DNA of 64,000 bases from Sipunculus nudus (lineage: Eukaryota > Annelida > Sipuncula > Golfingiida > Sipunculidae): the NCBI GenBank assembly GCA_026874595.1, contig CM049314.1, positions 57,646,300 to 57,710,299 of the forward strand. Reading direction: 5' to 3'. A model generated the notes under the pieces. That model ran no database searches, had not been told where the DNA came from, and saw nothing but the letters and a program-made list of their open reading frames with translations. Within the stretch, counting starts at the first letter, position 1; every line of letters starts with the position of its first letter. Made by a program: the position numbers and the translations under genes. Positions 1-12,160 of this stretch are shown here, in pieces.

Positions 1-2450
1 GTATTTCATGCTCGAAGGGTTAGGGTAAACCGTACCAGGGATATACCATATATTTATTGTGACAAATACTTACTGGAGTATTTCATGCACAGAGGGTTAG
101 GGTAACCCGTATCCCGGATATAGCATAAATTAATCGTCACAAACACTTACTGGAATACTTACTGGAATATTTCATTCCCGAAGGGTAAGGCTAACCCGCA
201 TCCCGGATACAGCAAATATTAAATGTGACAAACACTTTTTGGAATATTTTATGCCCGAAAGGTAAGGGTAACCCGTATCCCGGAAATAGCATATATTAAT
301 AGTGACAAACACTTACTGGAGTATTTCATGTACACATTGTCAGGGTAACTCGTATCCCGGATATAGCATTTTGCTCATAGTGACTAACACAAAATAGAGT
401 AATTCATGCCCTAAGGGTTATGGTAACCCGTATCCCGGATTTAACATATATAAAAAGATATTAACACTTGCTCCGGATAGGGATATAGCATATATTAAAA
501 GTTACAAACACATAATGGGGCATTTCATGCCCGAAGGGTTATGATAATCCGTATCCAGGACATATCATATATTAAAAGTGACAAACACTTACTAGAGTAA
601 ACACTTACTGGTGTATTTCATGCTCGGAGGTTAAGGTAACCCGTATCCCGGATAAAGCATATATTAATAGTGACAAACCCTTACTGAAGTATTCCATGTC
701 CAAAGGGTTAGGGTAACCCGTATCCCGCATTCACCAGATATTAAAAGTAACAAAGACTTACTGGAGTATCTCATGTCCGAATGCTTAGTGTAACCCGTAT
801 CCCGGATATAGCATATATTTATAGTGACAAACACTTATTGGAGCATTTCATGCCCTAAGGGTTAGGGGAACCCGTATCCCGGATATAGCATATATCAATA
901 GTGACAAACACTTACTGGAGTATTTCATGCCCGAAGGTATTCAAACACTTACTGGAGTATTTCATGCTCGAAGTGTTAGGGTAACTCGTATACCGGATAT
1001 AGCAAATACTAATAGTGACAAACACTTACTGGAGTATTTCATTCCCGAAGGGTAAGGCTAACCCGTATCCCGGATATAACATATATTAAATGTGACAAAA
1101 ACTTATTGGAATATTTCATGCCCGAAGGGTTAGGGTAACCCGTATCCCGGAAATAGCATATATAAATAGTGACAAACACTTACTGGAGTATTTCATGTAC
1201 AAAGTGTCAGGGTAACTCGTATCCCTGATATAGCATATTACTAATAGTGACTAACACTTGCTGGAGTATTTCATTCCCGAAGGGTAAGCTAACCCGTATC
1301 CCGGATATAGCATATATTAAATGTGACAAACACTTTTTGGAATATTTCATGCCCGAAGGGTTAGGGTAACCCGTATCCCGGAAATAGCATATATTAATAG
1401 TGACAAACATTTACTGGAGTATTTCATGTATAATGTGTCACGGTAACTCGTATCCCTGATATAGCATATTACTAATAGGGACTAACAATTAATGGAGTAT
1501 TTCATGCCCTATGGGTTAGGGTAACCCGTATCCCGGAAATAGCATATATTAATAGTGACAAACACTAACTGGGGTATTTCATGTACAAAGTGTCAGGGTA
1601 ACTCGTAACCCGGATATAGCATATTACTAATAGTGACTAACATATAATGGAGTATTTCATGCTCGAAGTGTTAGGGTAACTCGTACACCGGATATAGCAA
1701 ATACTAATAGTGACAAACACTTACTGGTGTATTTCATTCCCGAAGGGTAAGGCTAACCCGTATCCCGGATATAGCATATATTAAATGTGACAATCACTTA
1801 TTGGAATATTTCATGCCCGAAGGGTTAGGGTAACCTGTATCCCGGATATAACATATATTAATAGAGATTAACAATTGCTCCGGATAGGGACAGACACATA
1901 ATGGGGCATTTCATGCCCGAAGGGTAAGGGTAACCCGTATCCAGTATATACCATATATTAAAGGGGACAAACACTTACTAGAGTAAACACTTACTGGTGT
2001 ATTTCATGCTCGAAGGGTTAAGGTAACCCCTACCCCGGATAAAGCATATATTAATAGTGACAAACACTTACTGGAGTATTCCATGTCCGAAGGGTTAGTG
2101 TAACCCGTATCCCGCATTCAGCATATATTAATAGTAATAAAGACCTACCGGAGTATCTCATGTCCGAATGCTTAGGGTAACCCGTATCCCGGATATAGCA
2201 TATATTAATAGTGACTAACACTTGCTCTGGATACGGATTTAGCATATATTAATAGTTATATCCAGGATATGCCATATATTAATAGTTATAAACACTTACT
2301 AGTGTAAACACATACTGGTGTATTTCGCGTTAGAAGGGTTATGGTAACTCGTATCCCGGATATTGCGTATATTAATAGTGACAAACACTTACTGAAGTAA
2401 ACACTTACTGGTGTATTTCATGCACAAGGGTTAGGGTATATACATGTACC
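1..2450. repeat. Satellite array, 77-bp unit with telomere-like motif
   Basis: About 30 head-to-tail copies of a 77-bp unit run from the left edge to about 2450, so the array continues outside the window. The unit reads roughly gtatttcatgcccgaaggg, then ttagggtaacccgtatcccg, then gatatagcatatattaatag, then tgacaaacacttactgga. It contains GGGTTA-GGG-TAACCC, an inverted repeat with 6-bp arms and a 3-bp spacer. Variant units recur in a set order (for example 'cattcccgaagggtaaggct', then 'cccggaaatagc', then 'catgtacaaagtgtcag' near 165-400, 1030-1250 and 1270-1500), so there is a higher-order period of three units. Truncated units mark past unequal exchange. Short open frames inside are by-products. 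Confidence 0.95.
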
Positions 2451-3035
2451 ACATTAAGCAAAGGGTGCCCAGTAGGGCAATCATGTGCACATATTAACTC
2501 CCTGTCTGAATCAAATGAATAAATAATATTTGAATATAAAGTGAATAAAATGTTATTTTATTCGATCGATATAGTTGATGGCTTTTGTACGGCTGAGTAT
2601 GAGGCTTCCATCCAACGAATATGATTCATTTTCCAACTTCCATTTCACTATCACAGCAAGGCATCATTTGACTGGTAATTATTAATCCTTTGGACCTCCT
2701 TGTTCCCTATGTAAAACTACCTTACCCAAAACGGCCTCGCCCAATTTAACTTCAGCTAAATAATTAGGAAGAGCCATTGATCCTATACTTTTCCTTTACA
2801 TCCTAGAGTCACACTGTGCCTGGCAAATATCTAAACTCCCTCACTGTGTTCATATTTTTTGTTTAATCACTGTTTTTCCCGTCTTCATCACAAATGCACA
2901 TTTCCACGATTTTCACTGTTTTGGTGCCTCACCTTTCATTTTCAGCTCAGATGACTCTTAGTCATTTTAGGTACATATGGTCTTTGTCGGTCGTCATTCC
3001 ATCCGTAGACTAGCAAGTGGTAACACCATTACTGC
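2451..3035. other. Gene-free AT-rich spacer
   Basis: No open frame, RNA gene or repeat was recognised here. The satellite decays near 2440-2460, and ordinary AT-rich sequence follows up to the duplicated block that starts near 3040. Confidence 0.6.
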
Positions 3036-3039
3036 TACT

Positions 3040-4020
3040 TAGGCCTATACGAGTAGGGGAGGGTATTATCTAACAAATTTGGGAAATCCGATACTCTCAC
3101 CCCTGAATTTATGTACCTGCATATAAAACCTTGGAAAAATATTCTTTTCCAAATTTTCATTCAAGTGTAACCCCCTTGTACACCCCACTGAAGTTTGCAT
3201 AAAATATATAAAAATCCTTTCTCAGTTTTTCTCATAGATTCTTCATCCCACCCCCTCCCCCTCTATAAATTGGGCTTAAAACTGTTTGAAATTGTGCCAA
3301 ATGTACTGACATGATCATATTAACTGGTATTGTATTATAGCCATAGTTCATTGATATAATTAGTGTATGGCCTTAGCTTTGCCTCAAAATGTGAATAAAT
3401 CATACAAATGAGGAAATGACGCACATATAGCCGTTAAGTCATAGGTGACATTGATATTATCAAAACATATTAGGGTATACTGCTGATTAAAAGCTGGACT
3501 ATAACATCAGACTATGAAAAACATGTTAAACACACTGCTGTTAAATATTTTTGGACTTGTGTTAAGTTGGAAATGCTGTCAGAAAAGTAAAGGGCTCAAC
3601 ATATAACGATTAATGCCTTCCTGTAAAAATTTATTATGAAGACATGGTTTTGTTAGTCCACACTTTTGTCCTATAGCCTAGTCTTCCAGTGAATGTGTTT
3701 ACAACTGTATAGCAAAATATATATTAAACAGAAAAATACACAAAATATATTCTGCTTGTAAATATTTCCTTTAAGTGCTACAGAAAAGACTCGCAGGTTC
3801 AGGGCGCCCTTTACGAACATTTCTTTCCTATATGGATTGATGGCCATACTTTTGCAGATGGGAACACCTTTTCAATTATAACTATAAAATAAATGTACAG
3901 TATTTCCCTCACAAAATCCCTTACCAGTTGTGTTTGTGGGAAAGTCTTTATATTTATGAAGAAGTAATGATAATCTGTTTCTTTCAGCTGAAGAATGTTA
4001 AGCAAAGAAATATGGCAACA
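3040..4020. repeat. Block duplicated at 61950-62985 (left copy)
   Basis: This block aligns collinearly and in the same orientation with 61950-62985. Shared landmarks are 'gtgaataaatcatacaaatg' (3390s) against 'gtgaataaatcgtgcaaatg' (62280s), 'gatattatcaaaacat' against 'gatattatcagaacat', 'cagatgggaacacctttt' against 'cagatgggaacaactttt', and the end 'ttcagctgaagaatgttaag' against 'ttcagctggagaaatttaga', each followed by 'caaagaaatatggca' or 'caaagaaatatggga'. The last landmark looks like a pyrimidine tract plus AG acceptor. A 72-residue open frame (3928-4146) crosses it, but its protein matches nothing I recognise. The right copy lies just downstream of the LRR-Ig gene, so this may be the flank of a lost or out-of-window relative. 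Confidence 0.75.
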
Positions 4021-5560
4021 TCAAACACTAGGTCACAGTACAAGATGTTTCTTGAGGGAGATCATGCTTCCAAACAAGTCCTGGTGAATCATGTAGGAAA
4101 CCCCAAATTAAGTCATAATAACCTATATTCTATGAGCTATATGTGACTGTAAAAACCTTGACAGCCAGACTCATCTGAATCATAATCCCTGCTGCATTAA
4201 AATTGATTAAAGGGTCATAAATTGAAAATAATAAATATCATGTACTCATACATTCCTGTTGTTAATCATACATTTGAACAAAATTTACCCAAGTTTTACA
4301 ATGATCTTATCATTTGAAGTTCATGAGGAATTCCATTTTGCAATAATTAATCCATACATTGCTTTGAAATTTGCTATGCTTATCCATCTTAGATAAATTT
4401 ATCTTTTGTATATAAGCCACACATATTTAATATTTCTTGTAGTGAGTACTTTTCAATTTAAGTAGAAATTCCCATTTAACATTCAACTGATATTTATAAC
4501 TCAGTTATTTGTCTTACTATGAAAACAAAATTCATCCGGCATACCCATTTTCTGGTCATCATTCAAAGATTTAACAAAATTAGGAAAAATAATGCTTATA
4601 AAAAAAACTATCAGATGTGAAATTTCCCTTCTCATGGTCTATTTCAAGTAAATATTCATACGATTTCTCCATGGTTATTTCATGGATTATCTTATTATTT
4701 GTTACACATGTTAATTTTGGATATCTTAAGATATGGTGCCAGATTGGTTGGAATGATCTGTACAAGCAGGTAGTATCTTTGGACAGTTTTATGAAAGATT
4801 AATGGTCAATTTGTGAGTGAGATTCCAAACTTTAGCAATCATATACAGCATCAATTGATAAAGATGTTTCAGTTAAACGTACATCATGTTTTTATTTTGT
4901 GAGAATAAAACCTTTTGAAAAATTAATCTGGAGTCATGAACTTTTGTTTTTATAGAGCCTGTTCCGTTCTTTATTTTATAAAATCATACCTCCCAAAATA
5001 TTTTAAGTATGGTGGTTTACATGTCCGTAAATAAAGAAAAACTAGATGTTTCTTATCAGTCTTAGGATCACTGGCGTCCCGCCCAACTGAGCGATAATTT
5101 TGAATCAGCTATGGAGTGTATGACCATGGATATCAGGTCAAGGTCCAAAGTAAATATCAGGTGCAACTCTGTCACCTCAGACTAATATTACGCAAGAAGG
5201 TTGTTTTTTTTAAATCAGCCATATGTGAGATATAGCACAAACATGACAGAAGAAAGAAAAACAGAAAAAACTAACCCCCAAAAAAGGAGAAAAAAATTAT
5301 TAAATGGTTTTATACTCTGGGGAACCTGACAAAGTCCATACACAAACAATAGAACAATAATATTGGTATAGTAATAAACTCATCAACCCCTGTAAGCCTT
5401 GTATCCTTATAGGAATTGGCTTAATGATGATTTTTACGTTTTTCACGACATCACAACTTTAACAGGCCATGTACAAGGGGGGTTACACTGCTTACAGGCA
5501 GTGGACTTGTGCTCCAAAGCAAGTATACAGTCAATTGGGCATCAGCGTATAAGTATTTAA
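4021..5560. other. Gene-free AT-rich spacer
   Basis: No supported gene. Overlapping 61-residue open frames on both strands at 4580-4802 are chance frames. The only local structure is A-rich runs near 5190-5300. The sequence leads into the 99-bp satellite. Confidence 0.55.
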
Positions 5561-5569
5561 TCAGGCAGA

Positions 5570-8500
5570 CCAGGGTTGCTTAATTGCCGGCAAATTGTGG
5601 AATTGCTAGAAGAGGGCCCCTCAGTGTATGGCCGCCCGGGCTCCCTCTACCAGTGGATTCAGAAAACTGCAAAGTTGCTAAATTGCCGGCAATTTGCAGA
5701 ATTGGTAGAAGGGGTCCCCTCAGTGTATGACCGCCCGGGCTCCCTCTACCGGAGGATTCAAAGAACTCCAAAGTTGCTTAATTGCCGGCAATTTGCGGAA
5801 TTGCTAGAAGGGGTCCTCTTAGTGTATGACCGCCCGGGCTCCCTCTACCGGTGGATTCAGAAAAATGTAAAGTTGCTAAATTGCTGGCAATTTGCGGATT
5901 TACTAGAAGGCCCCCCCCCCTCAGTGTATAACCGCCCGGGCTCCATCTACCGGTCGATTCAGAAGACTGCAAAGTTGCTAAATTGCCGGCAATTTGCAGA
6001 ATTGCTACATGGGGACCCCTCTATGTATAGCCGTAGTTGGCTCACCCTACCGGAGGATTCTAAGAACTACAAAGTTGCTTAATTGCCAGCAATTTGCAAA
6101 ATTGCTAGAAGGGGACCCCTCTGTGTTTGACCAGATGGGGCTCACTCTACCGGGGGATTCAGAGAACTACAAAGTTGCTAAATTGCCGGCAATTTGCGGA
6201 TTTGCTGGATGGGAGCACCTCAGTGTATGATCCCCGGGGCTCACCCTACCGGAGCATACAGGGAACTACAAAGTTGCTAAATTGCCGGCAATTTGCAGAA
6301 TTGCTAGATGGGGACCCCTCAGTGTATGATCCCTGGGGCTCACCCTACCGGAACATTCAGGGAACTACAAAGTTGCTAAATTGCCGGCAATTTGCAGAAT
6401 TGCTACATGGGTACCCCTCTATGTATAGCCGTAGTTGGCTCACCCTACCGGAGGATTCTAAGAACTACAAAGTTGCTTAATTGCCAGCAATTTGCAAAAT
6501 TGCTAGATGGGGACCCCTCTGTGTTTGACCAGATGGGGCTCACTCTACCGGGGGATTCAGAGAACTACAAAGTTGCTAAATTGCCGGCAATTTGCGGATT
6601 TGCTGGATGGGAGCACCTCAGTGTATGATCCCCGGGGCTCACCCTACCGGAGCATACAGGGAACTACAAAGTTGCTAAATTGCCGGCAATTTGCAGAATT
6701 GCTAGATGGGGACCCATCAGTGTATGATCCCTGGGGCTCACCCTACCGGAACATTCAGGGAACTACAAAGTTGCTAAATTGCCGGCAATTTGCAGAATTG
6801 CTACATGGGGACCCCTCTATGTATAGCCGTAGTTGGCTCACCCTACCGGAGGATTCTAAGAACTAAAAAGTTGCTTAATTGCCAGCAATTTGCAAAATTG
6901 CTAGATGGGGACCCCTCTGTGTTTGACCAGATGGGGCTCACTCTACCGGGGGATTCAGAGAACTACAAAGTTGATAAATTGCCGGCAATTTGCGGATTTG
7001 CTGGATGGGAGCACCTCAGTGTATGATCCCCGGGGCTCACCCTACCGGAGCATTCAGGAAACTACAAAGTTGCTAAATTGCCGGCAATTTGCAAAATTGC
7101 TAGATGGGGACCCCTCAGTGTATGATCCCCGGGGCTCACCCTACCGGAACATTCAGGGAACTACAAAGTTGCTAAATTGCCAGCAATTTGCAAAATTGCT
7201 AGATGGGGACCCCTCTGTGTTTGACCGGCGGGGGCTCAACCTACCGTAGGATTTAGAGAACTACAAAGTTGCTAAATTGCCGGCAATTTGCGGAATTGCT
7301 ATATGGGGACTCCTCTATGTATAACCGTAGTTGGCTCACCCTACCGGAGGATTCTAAGAACTACAAAGTTGCTTAATTGCCAGCAATTTGCAAAATTGCT
7401 AGATGGGGACCCCTCTGTGTTTGACCAGATGGGGCTCACTCTAACGGGGGATTCAGAGAACTACAAAGTTGCTAAATTGCCGGCAATTTGCGGAATTCCT
7501 AGATGGGGAGCACCTCAGTGTATGATCCCCGGGGCTCACCCTACCGGAGCATTCAGGAAACTACAAAGTTGCTAAATTGCCGGCAATTTGCAAAATTGCT
7601 AGATGGGGACCCCTCAGTGTATGATCCCTGGGGCTCACCCTACCGGAACATTCAGAGAACTACAAAGTTGCTAAATTGCCGGCAATTTGCGCAATTGCTG
7701 GATGGGAGCCCCTCAGTGTATGATCCCTGGGGCTACCCTACCGGAGCATTCATTGAACTACAAACTTGCTAAATTGCCGGCAATTTGCGGAATTGCTAGA
7801 TGGGGACCCCTCTGTGTATTACCGCAATGGGCTCACCCTACCGGAGGATTCTAAGAACTACAAAGTTGCTAAATTGGCGGCAATTTGCGGAATTGCTAGA
7901 TGGGGACCCTTCTGTGTTTGACCGGTGGGGGCTCACTCTACCGGAGGATTCAGAGAACTACAAAGTTGCTAAATTGCTGGCAATTTGAGGAATTGCTAGA
8001 TGGGAGCCCCTCAGTGTATGATCCCCGGGGCTTACCCTACCGCAGCATTCAGGGAACTACAAAGTTGCTAAATTGCCGGCAATTTGCAAAATTGCTAGAT
8101 GGGGACCCCTCTGTGTTTGACCGGCGGGGGCTCACCCTGCTGTAGGATTTAGAAATCTACAAAGTTGCTAAATTGCCGGCAATTTGCGGAATTGCTGGAT
8201 GGGAGCCCCTCAGTGTATGATCCCCGGGGCTCTACCTACCGGAGCATACAGGGAACTACAAAGCTGCTAAATTGCCGGCAAATTGCGGAATGCTAGGTGG
8301 GGACCCCTCTGTGTATGACCCCGGGGGCTCCCTCTACCGGTGGATTCAGAAAAATGTAAAGTTGCTAAATTGCTGGCAATTTGCGGATTTTCTAGAAGGC
8401 CCCCCCCCCCCCTCCAGTGTATAACCGCCCGGGCTCCATCTACTGGTCGGTTCAGAAGACTGCAAAGTTGCTAAATTGCCGGCAATTTGCGGAATTGCTA

Positions 8501-10235
8501 CATGGGGACCCCTCTATGTATAGCCGTAGTTGGCTCACCCTACCGGAGGATTCTAAGAACTACAAAGTTGCTTAATTGCCAGCAATTTGCAAAATTGCTA
8601 GATGGGGACCCCTCTGTGTTTGACCAGATGGGGCTCACTCTACCGGGGGATTCAGAGAACTACAAAGTTGCTAAATTGCCGGCAATTTGCGGATTTGCTG
8701 GATGGGAGCACCTCAGTGTATGATCCCCGGGGCTCACCCTACCGGAGCATACAGGGAACTACAAAGTTGCTAAATTGCCCGCAATTTGCAAAATTGCTAG
8801 ATGGGGACCCCTCAGTGTATGATCCCTGGGGCTCACCCTACCGGAACATTCAGGGAACTACAAAGTTGCTAAATTGCCGGCAATTTGCAAAATTGCTAGA
8901 TGGGGACCCCTCTGTGTTTGACCGGCGGGGGCTCACCCTACCGTAGGATTTAGAGAACTACAAAGTTGCTAAATTGCCGGCAATTTGCGGAATTGCTGGA
9001 TGGGAGCTCCTCAGTGTATGATCCCCGGGGCTCACCCTACCGGAGCATTCAGGGAACTACAAAGTTGTTAAATTGCCGGCAATTTGCGGAATTGCTACAT
9101 GGGGACTCCTCTATGTATAACCGTATTTGGCTCACCCTACCGGAGGATTCTAAGAACTACAAAGTTGCTTAATTGCCTGCAATTTGCAAAATTGCTAGAT
9201 GGGGACCCCTCTGTGTATAACCGTAGTGGTCTGACCCTACCGGAGGATTCTAAGAACTACAAAGTTGCTAAATTGCCGGCAATTTGCAAAATTGCTAGAT
9301 GGGGACCCCTCTGTGTTTGACCGGCGGGGGATCAACCTACCGGGGGATTCAGAGAACTACAAAGTTGCTAAATTGCCGGCAATTTGCGGAATTGCTGGAT
9401 GGGAGCCCCTCAGTGTATGATCCCCGGGTCTCACCCTGCCGGAGCATTTAGGGAACTACAAATTTGCGGAATGGCTAGATTGGGACCCCTCTGTGTATAA
9501 CCGTAGTGGGCTCATCCTACCGGAGGATTCTAAGAACTACAAAGTTGCTAAATTGCCGGCAATTTGCGGAATTGCTCGATGGGAGCCCCTCAGTGTATGA
9601 ACCCCGCGGCTCTCCCTACTGGAGCATTCAGGGAACTACAAAGTTGCTAAATTCCCGGCAATTTGCTGAATTGCTAGATGGGGTCCCCTCTGTGTATGAC
9701 CGGCGGGGGCTCACCCTACCGGAGGATTCTGAGGAATACAAAGTTGCTAAATTGACAGCAATTGCGGAATTGCTAGATGGGAGCCCCTCTGTGTATGAAC
9801 GTCAGTGTCTCACCCTCCCGGAGGATTCAGGGAACTACAAAGTTGTAAATTGCCGGCAATTTGCGGAATTGCTACATGGGGACCTCTCTGTGTATAACCA
9901 AAGTGGGCTCACCCTATCGGAGAATTCTAAGAACTACAAAGTTGCTAAATTGCCGGCAATTTGCGGAATTGCTATAGGGAGCCCCTCACTGTATTATCCC
10001 CGGGGCTCACCCTGCCGGAGCATTCAGGGAACTACAAATTTGCCAAATTGCCGGCAATTTGCGGAATCGCTGGATGGGAGCCCCTCTGTGTATGACCGTC
10101 GGGAGCTCACTCTACCGGGGGATTCAGGGAACTATAAAGTTGCTGAATTGCCGGCAATTTGCGGAATAGCTATACGGGGACCCCTCTGTGTTTAACCGCC
10201 AGAGGGTTCACCCTACCGGAGCATTCAGAGAACTT
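5570..10235. repeat. Satellite array, 99-bp (33-codon) unit with higher-order repeat
   Basis: About 47 units of roughly 99 bp. A typical unit is aaagttgctaaattgccggc, then aatttgcggaattgctagat, then ggggacccctctgtgtatga, then ccg...ggctcaccctaccg, then gaggattcagagaactac. Nearly every unit contains AAATTGCCGGCAATTT, a perfect 16-bp palindrome. Because 99 is a multiple of three, one + frame stays open across several units (for example 5576-6082 and 9506-10195), giving a 33-residue pattern with cores such as KLLNCRQFAELLDG. Four unit types form a 398-bp higher-order repeat at about 5990, 6388 and 6786 and again near 8483. A segment at 5860-6390 recurs at 8343-8880 (offset about 2493 bp). Edge units are the most diverged, as expected for a satellite. 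I do not call a protein here. Confidence 0.95.
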
Positions 10236-10516
10236 CTTGCTACACGAAGGCCCTTCCTTTCATTCTCGCCTGGTGCTCCCTCTGACAGAGGATTAATATA
10301 ACCGTTGGTCTATTAAAGAGAAAATGCACTGCAGAAAATCTGAAATCCCCATAAGCTTAAGTACAGGCCCTTCCTCAAAACCGACAGCTCCCCACCTCCC
10401 TCTGGTACTGTAAATTTTGATTGTTTTACTGTGTAATTCTATTGATTAAGTGTCCAGGAGGCTTAATAGTTTAGACATTTATTAGGCCTTGACCTAGACA
10501 CATTGTTTACATTATA
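10236..10516. other. Spacer between satellite and gypsy remnant; possible leader
   Basis: No gene. The stretch at about 10380-10516, before the gag-like start, could be the leader or LTR remnant of the retrotransposon. I found no matching second LTR, so this is not established. Confidence 0.35.
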
Positions 10517-11260
10517 ATGTTAACAGGATTTATCTCAGTGGTTATTTTGCTATTGTTTTTACATCTTAACATGACAGATTTCAAACTTGACGCATTTGTT
10601 GAAGAACCAGACCCTGGTCAATTTGAACAGTTGACAAAAGATCAGTTGTTGCGTTTGGTACAACACTTAGGGCTAGGTGTGAAAAAAAGCTTTGAGAAAG
10701 CCTGATGAAAAACATTTGCTATAATCATGCAAGATCTAGTTATCATAGGTTTAATTGAAGAGAGTGAAGTGGAAACATCAAGAAATGATAGCTTTGCTAT
10801 GCAGTTAGCATTAAAAAGTTGGAAATGTAACATAAACTAGCATTAAAAGAGAAAGAAAAAGAAAAAGAAATTGAGTTAAAACGACTGGAGGTAGAAAGAC
10901 AAACTAAAACACAGTCTAGATGAATACGCTGATGATGAGTGGGCCATCAAACATCAAATAGTAATGCCAGAAAACTATCGCAATCAAATTGATATTTCTC
11001 AAGAAAGTTTAATGCAAACCAGAAAAAAAACTACTAAACTATTGAAAAAAATGTTTGACTTTGATTTTGGCATTGCAACATTTTGAAGTTTATGTTACTT
11101 CATCGATCAAGCCTATCATTGTCTTCAGTGATCACAATCCCCTCACGTTCATGAACAGGTGGAATTGTAAAAAGCAAAGATTGTTGAGATGGAGTTTTTT
11201 TTGGTAAGGTCTATTTAACGACTTTTATATTTGGTTCGGGTTTCTGAAGAATCAGAAATT
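10517..11260 (+). pseudogene. Collapsed Ty3/gypsy-like retrotransposon (gag start joined to RNase H scrap)
   Basis: A gag-like start lies at 10571 (MTDFKLDAFVEEPDP, then FEQLTKDQLLRLVQHLGL). This acidic N-terminal pattern is common in invertebrate gypsy gag proteins. The frame breaks near 10700. It continues in other frames as a charged coiled-coil stretch (EKEKEKEIELKRLEVERQTK, about 10850-10910). About 200 bases later the frame encodes FEVYVTSSIKPIIVFSDHNP and then LTFMNRW and QRLLRWSF (about 11085-11200). The SDHNPLTF...QRLLRW pattern is typical of the RNase H region of gypsy pol. Protease, reverse transcriptase and most of gag are therefore missing, which points to an internal deletion of several kilobases. 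It lies just left of the large segmental duplication and is absent from copy B, so it is not part of that event. Confidence 0.7.
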
Positions 11261-11302
11261 ACAACAAAAAAAATATATGTATATATATATGTATATTCAC
11301 AG

Positions 11303-12100
11303 GTCTTTTTATATAATCCGACTGGGCCTTGGGGTTATAATACCAGTCACAGTTGAACATCTGCTCCATAGGTCAGATCAAAATATTGCCTGAATGGAAG
11401 TATTTCAAATAAAAACATGCAAAAGTCAGGTTATACTTGTACTGTGATTGAACATATACCTCAATATTGGGTGGTGCAAAACACCTCCTCTCTATTCTTC
11501 AACACCAGCTTTGTCGTGAGAAAGCGATCATTACGTTATTACCCGAGCGCTGTTATGAACAATTTATTCTTCTTTGACCATACAGTGGGTGAAACTGCGC
11601 TGGTTCTATGTGTACGGCAGTCTTGCATATCGTTTCTGAGGACACTTTTAAAGCTGAAGTGATATTTTTGTTCATTTGTGATGAAAACGCCTTTACTTAT
11701 CACAACATGTAAGTTTACTTGAGATGTGATATCTTTTAGTTATTTTTTTTTATTTCTCTACTATCGATGTCTCAGTATTTTATTTTCTTATTATTCTTTT
11801 CATCATTGACATCGGAGAAAAAAGAATGTGATGTCAACAGTCGTAACACTAAAATTACATATGACAGCATGTTGACAAAAAAATACTTCTTACGATCATC
11901 AGGACATGATAGGACTACCGTTCACGTGACAAATGTAAACAGAAGAGCGAGCGTGAAGTGGTGACAAATTATCTCGCTTCATACTAAAACGCTGCTGAAT
12001 TTCAAAGTATAAATGTGCATATTTAATTCAAGTACTGTAGGGGCCTAAAACTGTGAAAGAAACCAAGCGAGAAAGTTTGTTTTAGCGAGTTAACATAGGG
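11303..12100. repeat. Leading part of the duplicated block, unrecognised
   Basis: This segment has three copies in the window: here, 32437-32895 (cut short by the local tandem duplication) and 34056-34780. Shared words include 'accagtcacagttgaaca', 'tactgtgattgaacatatac' and 'catcattgacatcggag'. An 81-residue open frame (11417-11662) is not kept in the other copies, so it is probably not coding. It may be the 5' untranslated part of the L1-type element whose ORF1 remnant follows. Confidence 0.6.
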
Positions 12101-12160
12101 AGAAATCCGATTCGCTCCGATCCGATCAGCCACAAGAAGCCATCACGTCGCATAGCAACC

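Noticed and set aside
1-2450. Telomere end, because of repeated TTAGGG
   Set aside because: TTAGGG occurs once per 77-bp unit, not in direct tandem runs. It is a satellite unit, not telomeric DNA.
5576-10195. A repeat protein with 33-residue repeats (168-229-residue frames)
   Set aside because: Both strands are open because the unit is a multiple of three. Frames are broken by unit-length changes and the 398-bp higher-order repeat, and the edges show no gene structure.
5570-10235. CRISPR-like array (regular repeats)
   Set aside because: Whole units are repeated with no unique spacers, and the genome is eukaryotic.
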